This document shows, piece by piece, positions 1-25,000 of a DNA stretch of 64,000 nucleotides (position 1 is the stretch's first letter; every line of letters begins with the position of its first letter). The stretch is from Acanthaster planci (lineage: Eukaryota > Echinodermata > Asteroidea > Valvatida > Acanthasteridae). The position numbers and the translations under genes were made by a program. Under the pieces are notes generated by a model. The model searched no databases, was not told where the DNA came from, and saw only the letters and a program-made list of their open reading frames with translations. Where the stretch lies: NCBI RefSeq assembly GCF_001949145.1, contig NW_019091355.1, forward strand, positions 4,041,374-4,105,373, given 5' to 3'.

Positions 1-121
1 TTAAATTTAGAGTTACAAAACTGGTGTTTAGTTTATCCTAAAAGTCGTGAAGCTGCTGCTTAGGATCGATCTCTGAGGCATGCTGTGGCGAATCTCAGTT
101 GATTTGCAACTACATGTACAT

Positions 122-215
122 AATGTTCGGTAGGTTTTGTGCAAAAAATATTGGGAGCCAAGGACGATGTTCGGTACAGCCGAATGTTCGGTATAGCGAT
201 GTTCAGTATAGCGAC
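122..215. repeat. short degenerate tandem repeat (ATGTTCGGTATAGCG-like)
   Basis: The words ATGTTCGGTA, ATGTTCGGTACAGCC, ATGTTCGGTATAGCG and ATGTTCAGTATAGCG follow one another, interrupted once by unrelated sequence. This is a small decayed tandem array with no coding character. Confidence 0.5.
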
Positions 216-773
216 ATTCCACTGTACATGTACATCATTCATCCTCAATCCTCTAAAATCCTCCAGCCTTTAAAACACTATTCATCCGCCGTCGTCCATG
301 CTTCAATCATTCATTCTGAATCCTCCCAAACCACCTGGAGGGTTTTGGAAGATTGAAGTGGGTTAGGGTTAATGAGATATTACTTAGTGTGGACAGCGTT
401 TGGGGGGGAAGATTTGACTGAAAAAATGCAGTTTTAAGGCAGAATAAACGGGCATATTCAGAATCCCAGAGCGTTACAAACCAATGAAAATTTGGAACTG
501 TATGGGACACGGAGAGTGCCTCACAATTCTGGAAGGAGATAGCTCATAGATGCTATAAGCCTAGGTATTCATCATAATTAGATGAAAGTCAGTGTGTTTC
601 ATCATTCTAGACATGTATAAATGCATTTTTTTCCCTTTTTCCCAGAAGTGTCCACCCACAAAATAGGAGTCAAAGATTGGTTAGGCCAACAAGCTCTTAC
701 TAATAATTGACTTTCTTTTTAAATCAAACTTTATCATGTTCATGCGATGCTAATGCTTTTCATGTGAATATCC

Positions 774-893
774 AAACTAACGTCCCTGACCGTATAGTCA
801 CCATGTCCCTTATTTTGCCACTTACTGTGAAAACCAACCAGACTTGACCGTAGGTGGCACAATTGGGGACCTGGTGACTATGGACGTTAGTTG
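774..893. mobile_element. small inverted-repeat element (MITE-like)
   Basis: The left arm contains AACTAACGTCC followed by TAGTCACCA and GTCCC. The right arm contains the reverse complement in the same order (GGGAC, TGGTGACTA, GGACGTTAGTT). The left arm carries a short insertion between its blocks. At about 120 bp with no ORF it fits a miniature non-autonomous element. No target duplication was recognised. Confidence 0.45.
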
Positions 894-1238
894 TGCAGGT
901 AGCCTCAGAGCTGACTGCTATTTTCTCTCTGTTGGCTGAAGTGACGTATCAGAAGGTGCTAACTTGTCCCTCTGATAAATTGTCCTAAAATGTCAAATGT
1001 AGCAGGAAACATATTACTGTGTTTACTTAAGAATTAGGCCCACTTACTAACTTCAGTTTTCAGACCAGAAACATAGGGTTTGTGTTCTGAGTGTCAAGTG
1101 ATGTAAGTTTATGGAACTCTTTCCTCAAAACTTGCTCCAGTGCATCTGCGGACAGATGACACGTTTATTTCTGAAAAGCTAACTTCCAGACTTCGATTCT
1201 CTTTTTACCGGTGCAGCATCTTACACACCTCACTCAAA

Positions 1239-15743
<14,505 letters not shown>

Positions 15744-17045
15744 ATTGAATTTTACTTTGTTTATGTTGATTCCCGTTTTATAATTCGCTTAGACGGTCGG
15801 ATCGTACGCGTACATTGGTGCTGATTTGCACCTTCGGTTTAGATTGTGATTTCCTATATTGTGTTTTATGTTAATTTTTTTTATGTAGAACAAGTTTTGG
15901 ACCCTCATGGGCATTCATGAATCGTAGCATCCAGTAGGTGCTAACCGAGAGCTGTCAAAATTCAAAGAGCACCCAAGGAGTGCTGTAGTTCTAGGGAAAA
16001 AAGGCACCGAAATGGTCAAACGCCTTCATTTATTAAATTCTGTGGACTGGGCGGCAGTGTCCGCTTGACTCACACAGGTTAGTTTGTGATGCAGTAAAAA
16101 AAAAAACCAAACTAACAACGGGTGCGCTAAAAACTTAAGTTGGTCTCTCAGAACATACAGGGGAAGTGCTTGTCTGGGAATAATACAAAATGGCGGAGAA
16201 TGGGGCCGTTTATTACAGCCTATGCAAATTTGAATTCTACTTCATGTGCATGTATTAATATACCCATTTCTTGTGAAGTGCATGACTTTGTACTACATTT
16301 CTACATGTTTTGCAAACTAGTCACTTTGTTGAGCAAAAGATAACTGCCACTAGAGTGGAAAATTAAATTCGTGCTTTGAAGCATTAAAATGATATACTGT
16401 AATCAACTGAAGTTCCATTACGCTGAAGCGAAAGCATGCTATTGCATGGCCTTAGGTATCTCTTCGAAAACAAGACAAAAATTAATGTCAAGTTTGGGCA
16501 GTGTACTACATTTCTTAAATGTGTTGACCTCTCCTTTGGCTTCATTTAAAACCGATCAAGGTTTCAAGATTGCAGCGGCATATTTTATTCTGACGTAATA
16601 GGCATCTGCATCTATACATTCTTGTACCCGTTCCTTTCATTGACACTCTGTAGATAAATACACTTGATTTATTTTCAAAGATGTGATCCACATTGGATCG
16701 ATAATATTGAAAGCTGTCATTCGTAGCAGCTTTGTGTAGATAAGAAAAGAATATCTAAGTGTGTAGGAATCATACCTGCAGATGCAATCTGTTTTTAGGT
16801 GCAAAAAGTGAATACAAGAAGCATTTCGCTCAATTCTTTACCATGTTTCTGTTCCACCGTATGCAAGTTTTGTTTTGCTGGAACCGATTTCCAATGCTTC
16901 GACTTCACTGCAAGCATAAAGTGTATAACTATCATCAGTACCTAAGGCCGGTAAACATTTTTTAGTTGCACGTAAGCAACTGACTTTAATTTAGCTAAGC
17001 GTTTGTATTTATTATTCATGTTAAGTACCCTATAGTCTGTCACAG
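15744..17045. other. likely 3' UTR / downstream flank of the phospho-lyase gene
   Basis: The sequence turns AT-rich right after the TAA at 15741-15743, as expected of a 3' UTR. No conserved exon was recognised. ATTAAA-like words occur near 16350 and 16385, and a canonical AATAAA lies at 17128-17133. A weakly coding-looking stretch near 16140-16343 lacks family features and was not called. Confidence 0.45.
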
Positions 17046-17446
17046 GGGTGTGGAGCAGAATGAAGTCACTGTTGATGTCAGGAACTTGACAAAATTGTAA
17101 GTAACTTTGAAGACTGTAATGATGAGAAATAAATACCGGCAAAGTGTGATATTTCAATGTTTTGTTTTAAACACTTGCTCCAAAGAGTGAAGTCATACTT
17201 ATTGTTCACAGGAGCAAGTACAGCTATCCAGAAGCTAATCTAGTGAACGGAGAGGGGGATAAGAATGATGACTTCACCGATGTAAAGAAAAGTGGTGAAG
17301 TTGTTCCCGCTGATGATTGTTAGCGGGGAAAAAAAAAAGAAATCGGAGATGATGAGGTGAAACTCGTCTCGAGTGAGATGTCATTTGAAGAGTCAGATTC
17401 GCAAGATAGGCAAGATTTGTCCAAGTCACTTGGGGCCACTTTTTAA
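17046..17446 (+). CDS. two phase-compatible coding-like exons of an unidentified protein 3' end
   Basis: Exon 17046-17096 is bounded by a ..CTGTCACAG acceptor and a GTAAGT donor. Exon 17212 onward follows a ..TTGTTCACAG acceptor. Joined, they read in one frame (starting GVEQNEVTVDVRNLTK, then LSKYSYPEANLVNGEG..) to TAG at 17321-17323. The same frame stays open for 40 more acidic, Ser-rich codons to TAA at 17444-17446. I do not recognise the protein. Possibilities are an alternative 3' end of the upstream gene (its exon 11 ends in the same phase), the end of an undetected gene, or chance. The intron is only 115 nt and contains an AATAAA, so splicing and polyadenylation would compete. Confidence 0.33.
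17128..17133 (+). promoter_or_regulatory. candidate poly(A) signal AATAAA
   Basis: A canonical hexamer lies about 1.4 kb after the phospho-lyase stop codon and is followed within 30 nt by a T/G-rich stretch (ATGTTTTGTTTTAAA). It is a plausible cleavage site for that gene. Another AATAAA with GT-rich downstream sequence lies at 18784-18789. Confidence 0.3.
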
Positions 17447-18117
17447 ATAATCACCGTCACGCATGAAAGTGTTGAAAGGGAAGCCGAATCTGATTTTGAC
17501 GGCGGTGTCTGTCCGAGGCTTCAGTTTCTTGCCAGTGTGCGAGCAGAGAGAGAGTGGGTTCTGTGTGGAGCACATGAAATGCTAAAAAGTAAGGTGCTGT
17601 TGCATGGGTTGACATTCCTGTGCCTCCAGACGTCATCTAGGTTGAGAAGTCTGCATGAGACTTCAATGTGGTGACATGCTTTTGCCTTAGTCACCATGAG
17701 AGGGAGTGAAATTTAGACAAATTAAGAAAGACTGAGAATTTTAAAAGTTATGGAAGTGTGTACGGTCAATCTCTGGCATCTTTTGCTGTGGTGCAGAAGA
17801 GGCGTGCTTAAATTGCCTAAAATAATATAAAAAGTCGCTACTTTATATGCCTCCTTTGATATTCAAAGGACTATTGAAAATCTAGTGGATTTATTTTCTA
17901 TAAATTATTACATAAAAGAGCCTTCAATGCAGTTTTTGAATTAAATGATAGCAATATTAGCCTACAAGAATTGGGCAGTGTATGGCCACTTGAGTATAAG
18001 TTATGATTGTGAAGCTTTAGTACTCGGGGGAAGATGGAAATAAGCCATTTGCAAGTTAAATTTGAATAAGATCTGGTAATGTACACTGCGTTGCCCGATT
18101 GCACTTTAATGAAATGA

Positions 18118-18336
18118 TTTGAATTCCCTTGACTAAAGACACTGTTGCCGTACCTCGTGATTCGGGGCAAGCTTTCGCATAGGGACCACCATCTCTGGAA
18201 TGGACTGGTTCCTTTGTGCCCTTCTTAACCATTGAGAATAGTGTATTGTTGCAAGGCGTCTCTTATGTAACTAAGCAAAAGCTTGCCCCGAATCACAAGG
18301 TATAGCAACAGTGGTTTTAGTATGGAGAATTCAAGT
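18118..18336. mobile_element. foldback element with ~60-bp inverted arms
   Basis: The arms 18118-18180 and 18272-18336 are inverted copies. The core blocks are CACTGTTGC, CGTACCT/TATACCT and GTGATTCGGGGCAAGCTT, with only small differences. The unique centre is about 90 bp. The transcript of either strand would fold into a long hairpin. It has no ORF. Confidence 0.75.
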
Positions 18337-18783
18337 TGTTACATTCACACGAATTTAAAGAACTCAGTGTACCTGATTTTGGTCGAAGTTAACTCGCAAA
18401 AGGCTTATTTTCTCATGTTGCTGATAAATGTTATGTGCTAGTTTGCTACTAGCCAGTGTATGTATAATCAATTATGGTGCCATGAAGGTTGTAACTGTTG
18501 TGCAAAGGGCCTTTTTTTGATGGGTATGTTGCTGTAGGCCTATGTGTTGATATTCTCTGCTCTGTCAGAAAAAAAAAGTTGAATTTTTAAGTTTGATATA
18601 TTGTCTTCACTGTTTGCAATGAACCAACTTGTGCATGCACAAAATGAAACATGTCGTTCAGTTGGGATATCAGTACACTGTCTAGCAGAGTCTCGACACC
18701 TTTGATTCGACATGGCATCGGTGGGTTTTGTTTAATCCTGAATGACGTTGCCTTGTCGAAATACCGAACTAGTGTACGGGAGT

Positions 18784-18789
18784 AATAAA
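18784..18789 (+). promoter_or_regulatory. candidate poly(A) signal AATAAA
   Basis: AATAAA is followed immediately by GTTTGTTGTTC, a good G/T-rich downstream element. It could end a long 3' UTR of the phospho-lyase gene or a transcript containing the 17046/17212 exons. Confidence 0.25.
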
Positions 18790-19698
18790 GTTTGTTGTTC
18801 ATGATTGGATGATACCTGAGGCTTTTTTGTGGCTTCTGTTTGGTATTTCCATACTGTAGTGTCTGCGATCAGGCCACTTTTTTTTACCCTTTTTCCCGAT
18901 TTCACAAAATTTTGTTGCTGTTCCAAAGTTTCCATTCGGAGTTTGTCATTTTTAGCTCAATATCAAATTCAAGGTTTGCCTGAAATTTGGCTTTTCCTTC
19001 AAATCCCTACGAAATGAATTTTCTGCAAAAAGAAAGCATTTTTTGGCATAAGTCCTTTCTTTGGGCTGGAAGAATATACAATTTGTGCAATTTCAGGTTA
19101 TTTCAAAGTGACTCTTCAAGTCAAAATAGAACTGTAATGTGCATGTGGTGTGAGGAATCGGGTTGCCACTTTGCTGCAGACTACCTCTAGTAAACGCCCC
19201 CAATGAGAAGTGCACGTAGTTCAAAATCTGAGTTTTATTAAACTAGCCAGCAGAGGGCGCCATGCAATTACACCACATGTCTGCATTTGACTCGTGAGAC
19301 ACCTGCAATGCTTCGGAAGTGACTAGATACTAACCCGTGAAACCTGGTCTGCTATTTTTCTCAAGACTCTTAGAGGGTTCATTTTTATTCGCAGGACACT
19401 GCATGCGATAAAACACACTGGGGAAAAAAGATATTGGAAACCAATCGATAAAAGCGAAACAGGTGAGTGCTGTTGTAGCTGGTTGCAATTTTGAACTGAC
19501 AAAAAAGCTCATTAGACCTTGGCTAGGCCCAGACTTTGGGCCAGTCTACCAGACTCCCTCCCAGTCGAGTCAGGAGCTAGACCTTACCTTGGCTTGCCAT
19601 TTTCATAACGTTACCTGCTCGCTGTTCCTTCCTCCATGCTGTTAGTGTTACATGGTTAAGTTTTCATGGTTTTTGTTTTGGCCTTTGTGTTCACTATT

Positions 19699-20722
19699 GT
19701 TAGGGGCCATTTAAAACTTTAGAATTAGATGTTTTTAAATTTCGATTTTTCGTTGAAAATGTTTTGATCCACCCACCCACCCCCAATTTCATTTGTTTAT
19801 TCTGTGTTGTATCCACTTTGCGCTTAGGCCTACGCGACTTGTGGCAGCATGCATCTGGCCAGAGCGACGAAAACAACCCAAGGTGAATGCACTTTTGGCA
19901 TTTTTTGCCATGCAAAGAAATGTAAATGCATTTGTTTTCACCTCGCACTGACCTGAGGTCACGTAAGGTCGCGTCCGCGAATAACAGTTGATGTAGCTTG
20001 CATAGTTTAGTAGTGGCCATGTTGAATGCCGTGTCGCAACCAGATGTATGAATTCGTGTTACAGTGCTCCCATATTTAAGTAATGCTCTTCTTGATAAAA
20101 GCTGTTTTTTCCGCACCTGTGACTTTTTCTAAACCTGTTCCTGAACCTGTAATCAAGAACACTTGATTACAGTGCTTTCAAGGCCAAATATCACGTCCCA
20201 GATAAAAAACACCAACATATTTACGTGATCTCATGCAGCAGCGCATTGACTGAAATGGGCCGGCCATCGCTCCGTTCAAGAGCATGCCCAGAGACAAACA
20301 GAAAATCGGGTTTCACTGAGCCACAGATAAGACATCTACATGCTTTGAGACCTTGACATAAGTCTATGAAATTGAAAATTACCAATGCATAAAGAGCAAT
20401 ATCATTTTGTGAACTAACTTGAGAAAATAGTTCTGTATTTTTTGTTCTTTGGATGGTACGGATTCAGCCAAAAACCACCTTCACTGATGGAGTTTCACAC
20501 TGTACATGATACACAGGTCGTTCTATCAGTAACTCGGAATGAGGTTGAAACAGATAACACGGAACGCTGAGATGGTGTGCATAATTCATCGGAGTCAAAA
20601 GATCGATTTATTGTTTTTTAATAAAAAGTGACTTTTGATTTTCAAAAATTTACTTTGACCCATCGACCCACTAGTTCGAAAAATCAAAATTAAACAACGT
20701 CGGAAATTTCGAATGGCCCCTT
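19699..20722. mobile_element. possible ~1-kb TIR element
   Basis: The left end (TTAGGGGCCATTT.. then AATTTCGATTTTTCG) resembles the reverse complement of the right end (GTAAGGGGCCATTCG.. then AATTTTGATTTTTCG). The arms are about 50 bp and moderately diverged. The interior shows no transposase-like ORF. They could also be two separate partial copies of one MITE family. Confidence 0.4.
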
Positions 20723-22072
20723 ACATGGAGGAATAAAAAGGAAATTATTCCTCCATCTTTTCTTACACGTGCTGAGATAGAGACCTATGTTTGTGTATGA
20801 TAGTACTTGTGTCAGTTAACCTTATTTTGAAATTGGTTAGTTTTGTTTTAATCTTTATTTTGGCATGTTTGGAGCTTGTTTGGAAATTTTATGTTTTATT
20901 TTGTTTCATATTCATGAAATATTCCTCTGAATTCCAAGGCATTGCACTTCAATATTGCTTTGATGTGTGCACCAAAAAGTGTTTAAAAGTAAAACAAAGA
21001 GAAAAAATCCCTACTCACTGTTGGCATGGTTGGTCACTTTCTGTCATAATTTTGAACCCCAACAAAATTTTAGAAGGGGGCCACAGTATTTTGGGGAATA
21101 GAAATGTGAAAGGCGGTTTAGTCACTTAGGGGGACAGGTTTAAAAGAAGGGGCCTCTTCTCGTTTCACAGGAAAAACGCAAAACGGTTTTCCCTGTACCA
21201 TTTTTCTCATGATGGCAATCACCTGTACGAAGGTCGTAGTTAGTTGTATGGTGCTCAAAATCCTCCCAAATTTATCTCCAAACACAGCACGTTCAACACC
21301 CTTACAATTTCAAATGATATGTTCAGGTAAATGTTTTTACATTAGTCTATAAACAAATACAGTATACATGTACTCCTGAAAAAGTAGCCAATAACTATGG
21401 AAGTTTTTCCAACAAGGCTAGGCCTACTCGATTTTAGACAAGTTTGCAATTACATGTATCTATATCCATTTCCTCAGCAATTAATTCTTGTGTAGGCCTA
21501 TATATTCTCACAGGATGACATCACTGAGTGTTGGTTCTTTTTTCTGATTGGTCAGTTAGTGGCTGTTCCACATTTCACACTTGGTACTCAAAGGGGCAAA
21601 AATAGTGTTGTTGTGTACGGAGAAAATCTGAATTTACTAAACTCTTAACCTTTGCATCAAATATGCTTGAAATTTCACTGGTTATGCACTATGAATGTCT
21701 CCCACACTGCACTGAAAAAGTTTCAGTCGGGTCTGTATTTTGTCCCTTTTTGAAAGTCAGAATTTTTGGCCAAATTTACCACCTGCAAGTGGTTGAGAAT
21801 AAATATCCATGTGTAGAAAAACAACTCAGGGGAAACCAACCAGATTAAAGACATCAAACCCTCCCAAAACTCCTTCAATCTGATTTGTTTTTGGCAGGGT
21901 TTTTCTGCAGTCAAGTCCGGAAATGAAGATGAGATCAGACAAGTGCTGTGTTTCCAACACGTAATGGGCCAACACTTTGTCATTTGTAAATGTGTAGATT
22001 GGGAGCAGAGCACACGTATTTGGTAAATGACACAGGATGGTTTGGTTTTTTTTTAGATTAGAACAAAGCTTT

Positions 22073-25000
22073 ATGGATGATACCAAAGGGATCAAATCAG
22101 ATGTCGCTGACGCTGCAATGTCAGCCAATCAAGATGAGAGAGATGGGACACAGGAAGAGGTTTCCACAACCTCTGGGACTGTCCCTGTGTCGAAGAACCA
22201 GATGAAGAAGATGATGAAGAACGCCGAATGGAGAGAGAGGAGAACGGCCAAGAGGTATGAGCAGAGTCGACGATTCCTGCTGAGAAAAAAACAAAACAAA
22301 TAGAAATGGGATTTCTCGTTCAATAGCGGACGAGGTCTAAAGGGTTCTGTTTGTAACTCGAGCCACATGCAACAGGCTCATCTCCAAGCCTTACCTGCTT
22401 CATTCCTTCAGGCTGAAGGAACGGGAGAAGAGAAAGCTGAAGAAGATCCAGGAGCGAGAAGGAATGCCGGAGGCCCTGGATGATGGGCAAGTCCGCATCA
22501 AGAGACGACGGATGAACGACCCAGAGGCTAGCGAAATCCGGGTAGCCATTGACTGCACCTATGACCACCTCATGAATGACTTGGTGGGTGTTGCTAGAGA
22601 AAAAGCAGAGTCCTGATTTACCGTCGTAGATCCCTTGAACCAGGCTTTGTATGATTTTGGAAGTTTTTGTGGGATTAAGTAAGGTGTAGACCACCACATA
22701 CTGTAACCCTAACTCTCGGGAGTTTTTTGGCACCAAACCATGCCAGACATGCATGTACATGTATCAGTCTGCATCAAATTGTGAAAATGGCTTGCCTGTG
22801 ACAACATCCAGTGGCCTGGGAATCTGTGACCGCCAGCTACCACAAGATCCAACATTGCCACCGGGAAAAAAATGTACTCCATGGCTCACACTGACGAGCC
22901 ATACAATACCGCTGCACGCTAATCTGGCCCCTATTGAAAAGACACCATCAGCGCACTGTGCCAGTTTTGGGAACAAAACATAATTACATAACACTGCACA
23001 ATCAGGGCTCTCTTTACAAGTCGGCAGGCCTGGCTGAAATACTCAGGTGTCAACAGATGTTGTCTGTCAGATTAGAGTAGCCTCCAGACAGTCACTCGAT
23101 GGGGTTTGGGCATTCAGGGAAAAAAAGACATGAATTTTTGAAGATTTTTGACAACCAAAGATATCGAAAAATCGTCCGGTATTAGACACTGTATTTCCAA
23201 AGGCACCCGGTATCAAGTGGTTAAGGAGGGTTTCCACCCAAAATTATTTTATTGCAGTCGGAGTTTAATTTTACATATCATCACAGCAGTTGGCGTGATT
23301 TAGGCAATTACCTTGACCATTGATATAAATCCATTCAGACATCATGTCTGGAACAAGTGGCCATCAATCAGTAGAGTAACGGTGCTAACAGAGCAACTGT
23401 GCAGAGTTAAACTGTGTGTGGCCTGAACTGGGTTACTCTGTCTCGTCGGGCAGGAGATCAAGAAGCTGTGTAAGCAGGTGCAGCGATGCTACGCCGAGAA
23501 TCGCAGCCTCACCAACAAGCCGCTGCAGCTGTACATCTGCGGCTTGGTGGGGCGATTCCAGCAGATCAGCGATCAGGTCATCACTGGCTACAAAAGCTGG
23601 GATGTAAGTAAACGATGGCCATCATCACCTCAGTCTCCAAATAATAGCAGGGAGTCAGGTTGGTGTAGTGGCTCTTCCCTCGCCTTCCACCTCTGTGACC
23701 TGGGTTCGAATCCCACCTAGGTCAGCACGTGGATAGGGTTTTCAGTCCCTGCCTGATTCCATTGGTTTTCCCTGGAATATTTATCCAAGGTTTAACTCCC
23801 AACGTCTAGAGGTGAATATTTCTTCATTGTCTCCTTAATTATCACTTTTTCCTGTAATTGGCACAAAATGCGCTGTTGGACGAGCAGACATAAATAAATA
23901 ACAGTATTGGATTCAGGCATCACAGGTTGGATTAGCCAACCTTTATCCATGTATGCTACACAAGTACTTAGCCACCGTTGCTTTGTAATTAACTATAATG
24001 TTTTTAAAGCAGTGTCAGAAGCAAACTTGGTAAAACCTCTTGCTCATGGACACGAGGTCCATGCCCTAGAGCTTAATCATTGCAAAGGGCACATTTTTCT
24101 ACATTGTGTAATGCATCTCCTTCGAAAGAGTCCATGACTGAGTTAGTCCCCAACTGTAGTTTGTCCCCCCCCCCAAAAAAATAGAAAAGAAAAAACAAAC
24201 AAAAACCAGGTCGGCAATTCTACTCTTGTAATTGCGCAGGTTCACTGGAAGACGGATGGACCTGAGGCAGCATTCGGCAGGGACAACATCGTGTACCTGA
24301 CGTCGGAGTCACCCAATCTGCTGACAGAACTGCAGACAGACAAGGTGTACGTCATTGGCGGTCTGGTCGACCACAATCACTACAAGGTATCAGGACTTCA
24401 TGATGCAACATGGACACAATAAACGGATTACGCCCCGCTAAGTCACATGACCTATAGTTGGTATCAAACATCAACAGACATGGTGTCCTCCCATAGCAAA
24501 GTTTAAGTGCTGGTCACGAAAGGTAAAGTCTATTTTCGGTACAGTACTTAGCACGGCAGTAGTCAGCGTGCTGTACTGACCGTCGGCTTTATCTGTCTAT
24601 CACATTAGAGCTAATTTACATGTATGTTGGTGCTGCTTAGCTCAGGGACTCGGTAAGCATAGAGCATACCTATAGCAGAGCCTGCTTTCCATCCACAGTG
24701 TCACATGATGCTTGCAGGCAGTTTCCTACCTGCTAAGCAAGTTTCTTTGAAATCGGCTCTTGTAGGGTTCTTTGAAATCACATGGGGCGTTACCTACAGC
24801 ATAAGAAACCCTGGTGTTGTTTGAATTCAGGTCACTGAGGTTTATGTTATTTTTGCAAATTGCTACCCAAGATTTCTTAAGAAATGAGGGTGTGGACTTT
24901 TGTGGATTTTCGGAAGTAATCTCATTCAACACGAAGTAATGGCCCGAGAAAGAGCCAAGGCTGTGAAGGTTTTGGAAAAAATTAAGATATACATGTACAC

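Larger units (their letters stand above)
1..1238. other. 5' flank of the phospho-lyase gene, no gene seen
   Basis: No coding exon is supported here. The stretch holds imperfect reiterations of an ATGTTCGGTATAGCG-like unit (about 122-215), ACATGTACAT words, a decayed half copy of the 59-bp TTAA palindrome (about 310-372) and a small inverted repeat (about 774-893). The promoter and 5' UTR of the downstream gene should lie in the last few hundred bases, but no TATA box or initiator could be fixed. Confidence 0.5.
17447..22056. other. intergenic spacer with TIR elements, no gene seen
   Basis: No conserved coding exon is supported between the unidentified exon pair and TRMT10A. The spacer holds a strong foldback element (18118-18336) and a pair of similar ends about 1 kb apart (19699-20722). 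A hydrophobic open frame near 20791-21129 shows no family features. The TRMT10A promoter and any non-coding first exon must be in the distal part but could not be located. Confidence 0.45.

Noticed and set aside
20791-21129. 112-codon plus-strand frame with a hydrophobic start
   Set aside because: The hydrophobicity reflects T-rich DNA. No conserved motif was seen and it lies in spacer with repeats.
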